Below, one piece after another: positions 1-6,758 of a stretch of DNA of 8,125 bases. The stretch lies in the NCBI GenBank assembly GCA_002396665.1, contig DGYJ01000015.1, positions 2,599 to 10,723 of the forward strand, in the 5' to 3' direction. Below the pieces are notes generated by a model. The model did not search any database. It worked only from the letters and a program-made list of their open reading frames with translations, and had not been told where the DNA came from. Both the position numbers and the translations under genes were made by a program. Position 1 is the stretch's first letter; every line of letters begins with the position of its first letter. The DNA comes from Bdellovibrionaceae bacterium UBA5009. GTDB lineage: Bacteria; Bdellovibrionota; Bdellovibrionia; Bdellovibrionales; Bdellovibrionaceae.

Positions 1-136
1 TATATTTTGTGGGATGAACTGTTTCAAATTGAGACTGTTCTGCTTGTAGGTGTTTTTCTTCGAAGAATCAGATGCATCGCAATTGTCTAAAGAAAATCAG
101 ACGTATGTCGAGGAGCTAAACAGTTGCCAAGAATGA
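1..136 (+). pseudogene. Possible C-terminal tail of an upstream gene, apparently frameshifted
   Basis: No complete gene is seen here. One frame is open from base 1 to a TAA at 88-90. The next frame is open from 50 to a TGA at 134-136 and reads as a plausible hydrophilic helical tail (...SQLSKENQTYVEELNSCQE). The two frames would join if one T of the five-T run at 53-57 were absent, giving a continuous tail through about base 136. This could be an upstream gene's end with a real frameshift, a sequence error in the homopolymer, or chance. The family is not recognised and the 5' part is outside the window. Low confidence. Confidence 0.25.
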
Positions 137-175
137 AAACCGAATACAAATGGTCTGGATTGGCCCGTATCTCGC

Positions 176-204
176 AAGACAAATGGATGGAACTTGTGTA
201 GAAT
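176..204 (+). promoter_or_regulatory. Candidate sigma-70-type promoter before the 203-residue protein
   Basis: AAGACA at 176-181 matches the -35 consensus at 4 of 6 bases. TAGAAT at 199-204 matches the -10 consensus at 5 of 6. The spacer is exactly 17 bp. Predicted initiation near 211 would leave a very short leader, almost abutting the ribosome binding site at 213-218. That weakens the call, and transcription could instead enter from upstream of the window. Confidence 0.25.
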
Positions 205-223
205 TAAATCATAAGGAGTCTGC

Positions 224-835
224 ATGTCTCAGAACGAGAATCAAATTCTTGAATTCCCAACTAAAAAATCATTGCGAGTTCGAATGATGAATCAATCGGC
301 TGAAAAGAAATCGATACTATCAATTTCTTTAGCATCAGTATTTTTAGTTACACTTGTGATGAATGAGTGGATCAAGAATGTGCAGCAAATCCAAAAAGAA
401 GGCTCTGCCCGCGGAGTCGCAAGCCTCGAATTAAAAGACTTTAAAAAAGAGTACGACTGGGAACAAAAGTGGGCCAAAGAGTTGGCTGTTCAAGAAGCTG
501 ATCAGAGCTCTAAAGTGGCCTCTAAGCCCAATGACCGTGACAATTTGGTTTATGGAGTTCTTGAAGGAAAATACAGCGCCAATTTTCAAAAAGGACAATT
601 GATATCCTTAGAGTTTAATGGATCAGATTCTGCACCATCACTTAAGCCCGAGCTTTTTTTGAGTGAATATCAAAGGTATTTAAATTCAAATTCAGATCAT
701 TATCGTTTATTGCAAAAAGACGGGTCAAAGATGACCTATGAGATTTTGAGCAATAAAAACCAAGTCCTAGGTCTTGCCGAATTTGATGTTAATGCTGACG
801 GAACAATTCAAAGTTTAGTTCATAAAATTAAATAA
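224..835 (+). CDS. Unrecognised single-pass inner-membrane protein, 203 residues
   Basis: The function is not recognised. The start is well supported: AAGGAG lies at 213-218, five bases before the ATG. The N-terminus (about residues 1-29) is polar and basic (KK, RVR, EKK). It is followed by one hydrophobic segment at about 31-47 and then a polar region of some 155 residues. By the positive-inside rule the short N-terminus is cytoplasmic and the C-terminal part periplasmic. Residues 65-100 are charged and probably helical; residues 105-203 alternate hydrophobic and polar residues as in a small beta-rich domain. There is no cysteine, no lipobox and no cleavable signal peptide. The gene ends in three consecutive in-frame TAA codons (833-841). 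A 53-base gap separates it from the RDD gene in the same direction, so co-transcription with the RDD/rhomboid pair is likely, with a shared membrane role as inference only. Confidence 0.72.
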   Translation: MSQNENQILEFPTKKSLRVRMMNQSAEKKSILSISLASVFLVTLVMNEWIKNVQQIQKEGSARGVASLELKDFKKEYDWEQKWAKELAVQEADQSSKVASKPNDRDNLVYGVLEGKYSANFQKGQLISLEFNGSDSAPSLKPELFLSEYQRYLNSNSDHYRLLQKDGSKMTYEILSNKNQVLGLAEFDVNADGTIQSLVHKIK

Positions 836-861
836 TAATAAATTAGTTTCTATCTTAAGAA

Positions 862-894
862 GACCATGGGTTTTGCCGATGAAAACTCATGGTT
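862..894 (+). promoter_or_regulatory. Stem-loop covering the RDD gene start codon
   Basis: Arms 863-874 and 882-893 pair over 12 positions (11 Watson-Crick and one G-T wobble at 869/887), with a 7-base loop at 875-881. A further G-T pair at 862/894 is possible. The ATG at 889-891 sits inside the 3' arm. No run of T follows the stem, so it is a poor intrinsic terminator. It could instead limit translation of the RDD gene, or act as an RNA-processing site after the upstream gene. Confidence 0.55.
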
Positions 895-2151
895 ATTGCA
901 GATATTTCAAACTCATTTCAAGATCAAAATTCAAAAAAAATTCAAATGCCTTCGCCGTCTGATCGATTCCTATCATTTGCTTTTGATTTTGTTGTGACTT
1001 CGCCGGTGAGTGGACTTTTTGCAGTTGGTTTTCTGAAGGATTTAAAATCAATCTTTTTAAATTCAAATAGTGATTCCGAAATATTGAAATCCATTCTTCA
1101 ATGGGGATTTATTTATTTTTCTGTCTATTTCTTAATTTTGACAATTTTTTTAATGTTTTACAGTGCCACCCCAGGGCAGCTTGTGTTTTCACTTCGTGTC
1201 ACCAATCATCAAAAAGGCCGTTTAAGCTTTATGCAGGCATGGATTCGTATTGCGGGCCCATGGATTTCTTTTTTATTGTTTGGCGCACCACTTTTAGAAA
1301 TTTTTAGCCATCATAAACGAAGTACATTTTATGACCGTTGGAGCGATACAACTGTCTACACTTTAAAAGAGAAGGGTGAGCATGCACCAATGCCTTTCGA
1401 AGTGCGTTTTATTAAACAGTGGACTTCGATAAGTTTTTTATTGATCTATCTGTTGTTTTTCATGCAGGTTTTTAATTTAAGTACGACAGTGCAAACTTCA
1501 ACTTATACACAAAATGATTTTGGCAAAAGTTGTGAAATGCTAAGTGAATTTAAAAATCAAAAAGTTGGCCTTATCGACAGAGCATTAACTTTATGGATAA
1601 TGGATAAAGAATATTCAACCTGTCTACGTAAGATATTAGACACTGAAAACGTATACAAAAATCAGCCCGAGATGGCCTACTTTGCGGCCTCATTGTTAAC
1701 AGAGGATCTCTCTTTAAAAGCTGAGTATAAAAAAGAAATTTGTTCGAATGATTCGAAATATAAGTCAAAAGAATTTTGTCAATTGTTGAGCGGGCAGAAA
1801 ATTTCGCAAAATGAATTAACATCCTTATCTTCAAAAATTTATTTTTTAGATCAAAGATTAAACGCTGCTCGTGAAAACAGTGCAAATGTGCAGAATAAAA
1901 ATTCAAACAAACCAGGAAATCAGATTGTCCTGATGGATAACTCTGAACTTTTATTGGCTCTAGATGATGTTAGCGAAGAGCCCCTCGTGTTTCAGCGTTA
2001 TGTGAAAGAGTATGTTTCGGTCTATTTGAAATCATTTGAGCAAAAATCAAGGTCGCCAGCCTCATTGTTTGAAAATACAATTCAGCCAGTTGACAAGGGT
2101 GTTCTGGAGGCTCAAAAAAGATTTTTAAAACGAATGGAAATTTCAAAATGA
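889..2151 (+). CDS. RDD-family membrane protein with long C-terminal domain
   Basis: RDD proteins are multi-pass inner-membrane proteins of mostly unknown role; a few are implicated in ion transport. The signature is visible: R26 and D33 (DRFLSFAFD) at the first membrane segment, ATPGQLVFSLRV at 93-104, and FYDRWSDTTVY at 147-157, equivalent to the family's HDxxAGTxVV. Hydrophobic segments lie at about 30-49, 70-92, 118-138 and 179-196. Residues 200-420 form an unusual extra hydrophilic region with four cysteines (215, 245, 285, 297), of unrecognised fold. A simple count of four spans puts it in the cytoplasm; if 118-141 is re-entrant or double, it would be periplasmic and the cysteines could be disulfides. 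ATG 889 has no Shine-Dalgarno and lies in a stem-loop. Met20 (946-948), just before the RDD homology, is an alternative start, also without a clear binding site. The stop overlaps the rhomboid start. Confidence 0.87.
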   Translation: MVIADISNSFQDQNSKKIQMPSPSDRFLSFAFDFVVTSPVSGLFAVGFLKDLKSIFLNSNSDSEILKSILQWGFIYFSVYFLILTIFLMFYSATPGQLVFSLRVTNHQKGRLSFMQAWIRIAGPWISFLLFGAPLLEIFSHHKRSTFYDRWSDTTVYTLKEKGEHAPMPFEVRFIKQWTSISFLLIYLLFFMQVFNLSTTVQTSTYTQNDFGKSCEMLSEFKNQKVGLIDRALTLWIMDKEYSTCLRKILDTENVYKNQPEMAYFAASLLTEDLSLKAEYKKEICSNDSKYKSKEFCQLLSGQKISQNELTSLSSKIYFLDQRLNAARENSANVQNKNSNKPGNQIVLMDNSELLLALDDVSEEPLVFQRYVKEYVSVYLKSFEQKSRSPASLFENTIQPVDKGVLEAQKRFLKRMEISK

Positions 2152-3086
2152 TTTTTCCATTTCCTGACTTCATTAAATATTTTAAGTCCAGCCCAATGAC
2201 AATTTCTTTAATACTGGTCAATTGTGTATTGTTCATTTCATTTTTTCTTGATGCTGAAAAAACAAATTATAATTCCCATTTGCTTGATAATGAAATGATT
2301 GTTTTTACTGGGCAAAAATACATGGAATATATAGAGCATCAAAATGTGAGTTCAGAACTGTGGAGCAATTCGCGACAGTACTCAAAAGATGACGGTTTAC
2401 AGATGCGAAGATTTGGCGCTTTGGCTTTGAAAGATCACGCTTTTTTAAGCTCAATTGACGAAACTGAATATTCTGGTGATCAAATCAAATTGAAATATTG
2501 GAAAGATTTATGCAAAAAATTTTTCCAACAGTACAATTCCGAAAATTTAACCAGACTTGGTTTAAGTACGATCCAAAATCATTTTAATAATTGGATTAGT
2601 TATCAGTTTAGTCATGCGAATTTGTATCACTTGCTCAGCAATATGATTTTTTTAATGCTTGTCGGAATTTTGTTAGAAAGAATGTTTTCCGTCTACACGG
2701 TGGCGCTTGTTTACATTTTAGGTGGGGTTGTTGGTGGGTGGTTTTATCTATCCCAACAAACTGATACCTTTGTTCCTGTTGTTGGGGCCAGTGGAAGTAT
2801 TAGTGCCTTGATGATGTTCTATGCACTGAGCGAAACAAAAAAAAGGATTCGTTACTTTTACTTTTTATCACCCTTTCAAGGTCATTACGGGATGATTTAT
2901 TTGTCGCCCCTGTTGATGGTTTTAACATTTTTTGTTTCAGACCTTGGGGATTGGGTTGGGTCAAGTGATATGATGTCAGAAGGCGTTGCCTACACAGCCC
3001 ACATCGGTGGCGGGCTGCTAGGAATGGCTATGGCAATGCTGTATAAGGCGCCATTATTCTTCGCTGGGCGCAAAACCACGACGTAA
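2148..3086 (+). CDS. Rhomboid-family intramembrane serine protease
   Basis: Rhomboids cleave transmembrane helices of substrates inside the lipid bilayer. The catalytic set is complete: serine S215 in GASGS (213-217), histidine H285 in AHIGG (284-288), and H156, H161 and N165 in SHANLYHLLSNM, the family HxxxxHxxxN element that forms the oxyanion region. Six segments fit the basic rhomboid fold: about 17-34, 159-178, 183-201, 211-228, 247-266 and 279-298. Two points are odd. The loop between segments 1 and 2 is about 110 residues of charged sequence (35-145), much longer than in GlpG, and should be periplasmic. The Arg of the family's common Trp-Arg motif before the histidines is replaced (W149-I150). 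The start overlaps the RDD stop as ATGA, implying translational coupling. The last 33 bases overlap the end of putA on the other strand. It should be active; the substrate is unknown. Confidence 0.93.
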   Translation: MIFPFPDFIKYFKSSPMTISLILVNCVLFISFFLDAEKTNYNSHLLDNEMIVFTGQKYMEYIEHQNVSSELWSNSRQYSKDDGLQMRRFGALALKDHAFLSSIDETEYSGDQIKLKYWKDLCKKFFQQYNSENLTRLGLSTIQNHFNNWISYQFSHANLYHLLSNMIFLMLVGILLERMFSVYTVALVYILGGVVGGWFYLSQQTDTFVPVVGASGSISALMMFYALSETKKRIRYFYFLSPFQGHYGMIYLSPLLMVLTFFVSDLGDWVGSSDMMSEGVAYTAHIGGGLLGMAMAMLYKAPLFFAGRKTTT

Positions 3087-6041
3087 AGTATTCTCAGTCA
3101 CAACGACGGGCTCGACAAATTGTTTTAAGTAGTCGGGGCCTCCAGTTTTACTACCAACCCCAGACATTTTAAAACCACCAAAAGGGTGGCGATCAACCAT
3201 GGCTCCAGTAATGCCGCGATTGATATACATATTTCCACACTCTAAGTTTTCTTTGACGTACTGAATATTGGCGGGGCTTCTTGAAAATAAACCACCAGTC
3301 AGTGCGTATTCTGTTTGATTCGCTTTTTCAACGGCATCTTGAATATTTTTAACTTTGATTAAAGCAACAACTGGTCCAAAAATTTCTTGTTGGGCCAGGG
3401 CAGAGTTTGCTGGAACATCGCCAAACAAAGTTGGCGGCGCATAGTAGCCCCCCTGCGGAACATCAGGTTTAAAAAGCAGCTTGTGAACTTTCTCTGACTC
3501 AGAAATTGTTTTTAAAATTCTTTCGAAAGCTTCTTGGTCAACCACTGGGCCCAGATAGGCTTCAGGGTCATGGGCGGCACGGATGTGGATGCTTTTTGCG
3601 GCCTCTACAAGTCTTTCAGTAAAGCGCTCGTAAATATCTTCTAAGATAAGCACGCGGCTTGCGGCAGAACATTTTTGACCAGAAAATCCAAAGGCCGAGT
3701 AAAGGACTCCATCAACGGCTTCGTCAAGGTCTGCATCGGTATCAATGATCACGGCATTTTTGCCACCCATTTCAATGATGCAGCGTTTGACATGCTGTTG
3801 TCCCGGTTGAACGATGGCAGCCCGTTGAAGGATATGAAGGCCAACAGCTTTTGAGCCAGTAAATGCAATCGTTGCTGTTAAGGCATGATTCACTAAATAT
3901 TCACCAACTTCTTCGCCTAGGCCTGGAATAAAGTGAAGAACATCAGCAGGGACACCGGCTTCCAAAAGCATATCCATCAGTTCACAGGCCACCCACGAAC
4001 TTTGTTCTGCGGGCTTCATGATCACAGGATTTCCAGTGACAAGCGCTGATACGACTTGGCCAGCAAGAATGGCCAATGGGAAATTCCACGGAGCAATGAC
4101 AACAGTGACTCCGCGTGCTTGATAAATATAATGGCTTGTTTCACCAGGGGCATGGCCCACACGCTGATCTTGAAAAATTTTTCGCGCATCGTTGGCGTAG
4201 AAGCGACAGAAATCGATGGCTTCAGCGATGTCACCATCAGCTTCGGCCCAAGGCTTACCAACTTCTAAAACTTGAGTTGCAATCAAATCAAAGCGACGCT
4301 CGGTCATGATATCAGCTACTTTATCTAAAATTTTTGCACGATCCGCTGCGCTGACCTTTTTCCACTTCTTCGTCGCGGCGTGGGCCAGCTGAATGGCTTT
4401 TTCTGCATCTTGAGTTGATGCTAAGCCGACTTTAGCAACAACTTCAGATGATTTTGAAGGGTTCATACGATCTAAAGTTCGCGATGTTGGGACAGTTTGG
4501 CCATTGATTTTCGGAGCAATCAGTAAGCCTAACTTTTTTCGTTTTGCTTCAAGGGCATTCATCATTTTTTGTCGGTTTTCTGCGATAGCAAAATCAAGCA
4601 GGGCTTCGTTTTCAAATTTTTCTGGTGTTGATTTTTTGAACGAGGGGGAATCTTTAGCTTTGAGAACAGAGTTTGCATTCGGGTTTTCGCTGGCTTTGAC
4701 TTTAAGATTTGGATCTTGCAACAGGACTTCTGTTGTTTGCCCCTCGGCAAATTTTCCACGCAGCCAAGATTCGTTCGATGTGTTTTCAAGAAGTCGACGT
4801 ACTAGGTAGGCCATGCCTGGGATCAGTTCACCCACTGGGGCATATTCGCGAAGTCGGTAACCCATATCGACCAAGGATTTTTTAATGGGTTCTGCCATTC
4901 CATACAGCATTTGAATTTCAAAACTTTCCTTGGGTAAATTTAAACTTTCAGCATGAACAAGGGCTGCGGCAATGGTGCGAACATTGTGCGAAGCTAAGGC
5001 CACACGAATAGTTTTATGGGCATCAAGTAACAACTTGGCACAAACTTCGTAATTGGCATCACTTTGAGCTTTTTGAGTATAAACAGGGACGGCCCAATTT
5101 CTTTGGGACGAATCGATGGTTTCATAATCCCAGTAGGCACCTTTCACTAGACGAACTGTAAACGGAGTCCCACGTTCTTTTGAAAACTCGATCAATTTTT
5201 TAATATCACTTGAAGAGTCCACTAAGTAAGCTTGGATCACGCAGCCAAAAAATTTGTAATTTCTAAATTCGGGCTCCATCAAAAGTTCTTTAAATACTTC
5301 GATCGTAAGATCTTTCACTGCGTACTGTTCCATGTCCAAATTCAAGAATACATTTTTGATCATGGCTGTTTGAAGCAACGGACGAAGTCTTTCTTTTAAA
5401 ACGGACTTCGTTTGATCCCAGGATTTATCATTGATTTGTGAATACAGAGCGGTCAGTTTGACAGACACATTGACCTTCGGAATTGGGCCCTCGTGGTCGC
5501 GGTCAATCTGTGGAATTTCATCCCAAGATTGGGCTTCTTTTGCAAGGCCATTGATCAATTCCATATATCGGGATTGGTATTCAAGGGCTTCTTTTTCGCT
5601 CAGAGTGGCTTCGCCTAAAATGTCGACGGTGAAAGTCATTTTATTTTTTCGTGTTTTTTTAAGGACGCTGAGGCACTCGTCGGGATTTTCACCAGTGATA
5701 AACATTTTGGCCATTTGGGTGACATTTTTTCGAATGGCCCCTGCCATTAATCCTGGAGCCAGTGATCCCAGGCCAAGTCCAACGTTAAAAACAGACGGAA
5801 GTTCTTGTCCGTTTTCAGAAAAATATTCTTTTAAGTGCTGGGCCACATCGGATCCAGAATTCAGTGAAGGCAAAACATCCACGAAGCGAAACATATTGGT
5901 TTTGAATTTTTCGTTCTTCATGCTCCAATCCATGATCGAGCCGTACCAGAAATCTTTACTGAACAAAGACACTTTGCTAGCGCCTTCCATGCGTCGAAGA
6001 ATTTCTTCACCTTTAGATTGAATCAGCTTTTGATCAGACAT
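3054..6041 (-). CDS. putA: Bifunctional proline dehydrogenase / L-glutamate gamma-semialdehyde dehydrogenase
   Basis: PutA oxidises proline to pyrroline-5-carboxylate (FAD, electrons to quinone) and then glutamate semialdehyde to glutamate (NAD+), channelling the intermediate between sites. At 995 residues it matches the minimal PutA class and lacks the N-terminal ribbon-helix-helix DNA-binding domain of E. coli PutA, so self-repression is not expected. The N-terminal part (1-130) is helical. The PRODH barrel (about 130-425) shows K195 (VSVKLTALY), D236 (LDMEQY), R297 (RLVKGAYWD), EIQMLYGMAEP at 375-385, Y400 (YAPVGE) and R415/R416/E419 (YLVRRLLEN). A charged linker (about 430-510) leads to the aldehyde dehydrogenase domain with PWNFP (651-655), K676, E757 (EMGGKN), catalytic C791 (GQKCSA) and E886 (EIFGP). 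All key residues are present. The start is supported by GAGG seven bases upstream. It is probably last in an operon with the FAH-family and SixA-like genes, 63 bases after the former. Confidence 0.97.
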   Translation of the reverse strand: MSDQKLIQSKGEEILRRMEGASKVSLFSKDFWYGSIMDWSMKNEKFKTNMFRFVDVLPSLNSGSDVAQHLKEYFSENGQELPSVFNVGLGLGSLAPGLMAGAIRKNVTQMAKMFITGENPDECLSVLKKTRKNKMTFTVDILGEATLSEKEALEYQSRYMELINGLAKEAQSWDEIPQIDRDHEGPIPKVNVSVKLTALYSQINDKSWDQTKSVLKERLRPLLQTAMIKNVFLNLDMEQYAVKDLTIEVFKELLMEPEFRNYKFFGCVIQAYLVDSSSDIKKLIEFSKERGTPFTVRLVKGAYWDYETIDSSQRNWAVPVYTQKAQSDANYEVCAKLLLDAHKTIRVALASHNVRTIAAALVHAESLNLPKESFEIQMLYGMAEPIKKSLVDMGYRLREYAPVGELIPGMAYLVRRLLENTSNESWLRGKFAEGQTTEVLLQDPNLKVKASENPNANSVLKAKDSPSFKKSTPEKFENEALLDFAIAENRQKMMNALEAKRKKLGLLIAPKINGQTVPTSRTLDRMNPSKSSEVVAKVGLASTQDAEKAIQLAHAATKKWKKVSAADRAKILDKVADIMTERRFDLIATQVLEVGKPWAEADGDIAEAIDFCRFYANDARKIFQDQRVGHAPGETSHYIYQARGVTVVIAPWNFPLAILAGQVVSALVTGNPVIMKPAEQSSWVACELMDMLLEAGVPADVLHFIPGLGEEVGEYLVNHALTATIAFTGSKAVGLHILQRAAIVQPGQQHVKRCIIEMGGKNAVIIDTDADLDEAVDGVLYSAFGFSGQKCSAASRVLILEDIYERFTERLVEAAKSIHIRAAHDPEAYLGPVVDQEAFERILKTISESEKVHKLLFKPDVPQGGYYAPPTLFGDVPANSALAQQEIFGPVVALIKVKNIQDAVEKANQTEYALTGGLFSRSPANIQYVKENLECGNMYINRGITGAMVDRHPFGGFKMSGVGSKTGGPDYLKQFVEPVVVTENTLRRGFAPSEE

Positions 6042-6048
6042 GGTTTTA

Positions 6049-6075
6049 CCTCATGAATTTAAGAAAAATTTGAGG
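6049..6075 (-). promoter_or_regulatory. Stem-loop burying the putA ribosome binding site
   Basis: Read on the - strand, CCTCA-AATTT is followed by a 5-base loop (TTCTT), then AAATT, a two-base bulge (CA) and TGAGG. This gives two stacked 5-bp helices. The GAGG that serves as putA's Shine-Dalgarno (6049-6052) is in the 3' arm. The stem is AT-rich and modest, so it might open readily; a role in tuning putA translation is inference. Confidence 0.35.
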
Positions 6076-6104
6076 CCCCATATTGTCCCTGGTAGAGCAG
6101 AAGT

Positions 6105-6758
6105 TCAAGTGTTTTTCAGAGGAGAACCCACTGTCCAATGCCATTGAATGACAGGGGCATTAGCAGGGCCCCATTGGGCCTTTAATTGATCGCCAACAGT
6201 CAAAGAACCGACTCCAGAAGGGGTTCCAGTCAATATCCAGTCCCCAGCATGCAGAGGGAAATGTTTTTTGACGTAATTTTTGATCACTTCGGGTTTGAAG
6301 ACAGTTTGCGAAAGGCTTCCTTTTTGTCGAAGCTCGCCGTTGATTTCTAAAATCAGTGGCCACGAAAGAATTTCATCTTCGTTGTAGGGCTCATGTTTTC
6401 CACTGACCGAATTGAATTTTTGAGCAGGCCAATCCACAGGATTTGAAATGGGAGCTGATCCGATAAAGGATTTAGCTAAGCTCCAGGGGTGACCTTTACT
6501 TTTAAGCAGCCCTTGCTTTGTTCTTTCGGTCAGATCCAGGGCTAAGGCCACTTTTGAAAATTGCATCTGAGTGCCCACTTTAAAAGCAATTTCAATTTCG
6601 TGATGGACATCCGTGGCCCATTCGGGCCATTGGATTTCATGTCCCAGGGTCATGCATTGACCAGATTTTAGAAAAATCAGGGGTTCCGTGGGGACTTCAT
6701 TGCCAAGTTCTTTTGCATGTTCCGCGTAGTTTCTGCCGATGCACCAAAGTTCAGCCAT
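6105..6758 (-). CDS. Fumarylacetoacetate hydrolase family protein (YcgM/FAHD1-like)
   Basis: This family of small metal-dependent enzymes cleaves or decarboxylates 2,4-dioxo acids and related compounds: acylpyruvases, fumarylpyruvate hydrolase, oxaloacetate decarboxylase. At 217 residues it has the single-domain size of FAHD1 and E. coli YcgM. The opening CIGRNYAEHAKELGNEVP is the family N-terminus. The divalent-metal ligands are expected at E54 and E56 (HHEIEIA) and D75 (ALALDLT), and LTGTPSGVG at 177-185 is the conserved C-terminal motif. DLTxRxxQGxxKxxGxPWxxAKxF at about 75-99 looks closest to YcgM. I chose ATG 6758 over an in-frame ATG at 6794: homology begins there, AGGTG lies eight bases upstream (6767-6771), and it forms TAATG with the stop of the preceding gene. 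The exact substrate cannot be read from sequence. Position before putA suggests oxo-acid handling beside proline catabolism (inference). Confidence 0.93.
   Translation of the reverse strand: MAELWCIGRNYAEHAKELGNEVPTEPLIFLKSGQCMTLGHEIQWPEWATDVHHEIEIAFKVGTQMQFSKVALALDLTERTKQGLLKSKGHPWSLAKSFIGSAPISNPVDWPAQKFNSVSGKHEPYNEDEILSWPLILEINGELRQKGSLSQTVFKPEVIKNYVKKHFPLHAGDWILTGTPSGVGSLTVGDQLKAQWGPANAPVIQWHWTVGSPLKNT

Noticed and set aside
133..201. 22-codon ATG frame upstream of the 203-residue gene
   Set aside because: No binding site at proper spacing (GAGGAG ends about 17 bases away) and no recognisable peptide; probably chance, though a leader peptide cannot be excluded.
862..894. Stem-loop as a standard rho-independent terminator of the 203-residue gene
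   Set aside because: No T-tract follows the stem on either strand, so it is better described as a structure over the RDD start.
3047..3071. Inverted repeat GCGCC/GGCGC near the convergent gene ends as a bidirectional terminator
   Set aside because: Only 5 bp with a 14-base loop and no T-run on either side.
5431..6021. 196-codon open frame on the + strand inside putA
   Set aside because: It lies entirely opposite well-conserved PRODH coding sequence, has no recognisable domain and no ribosome binding site; it is an antisense shadow.
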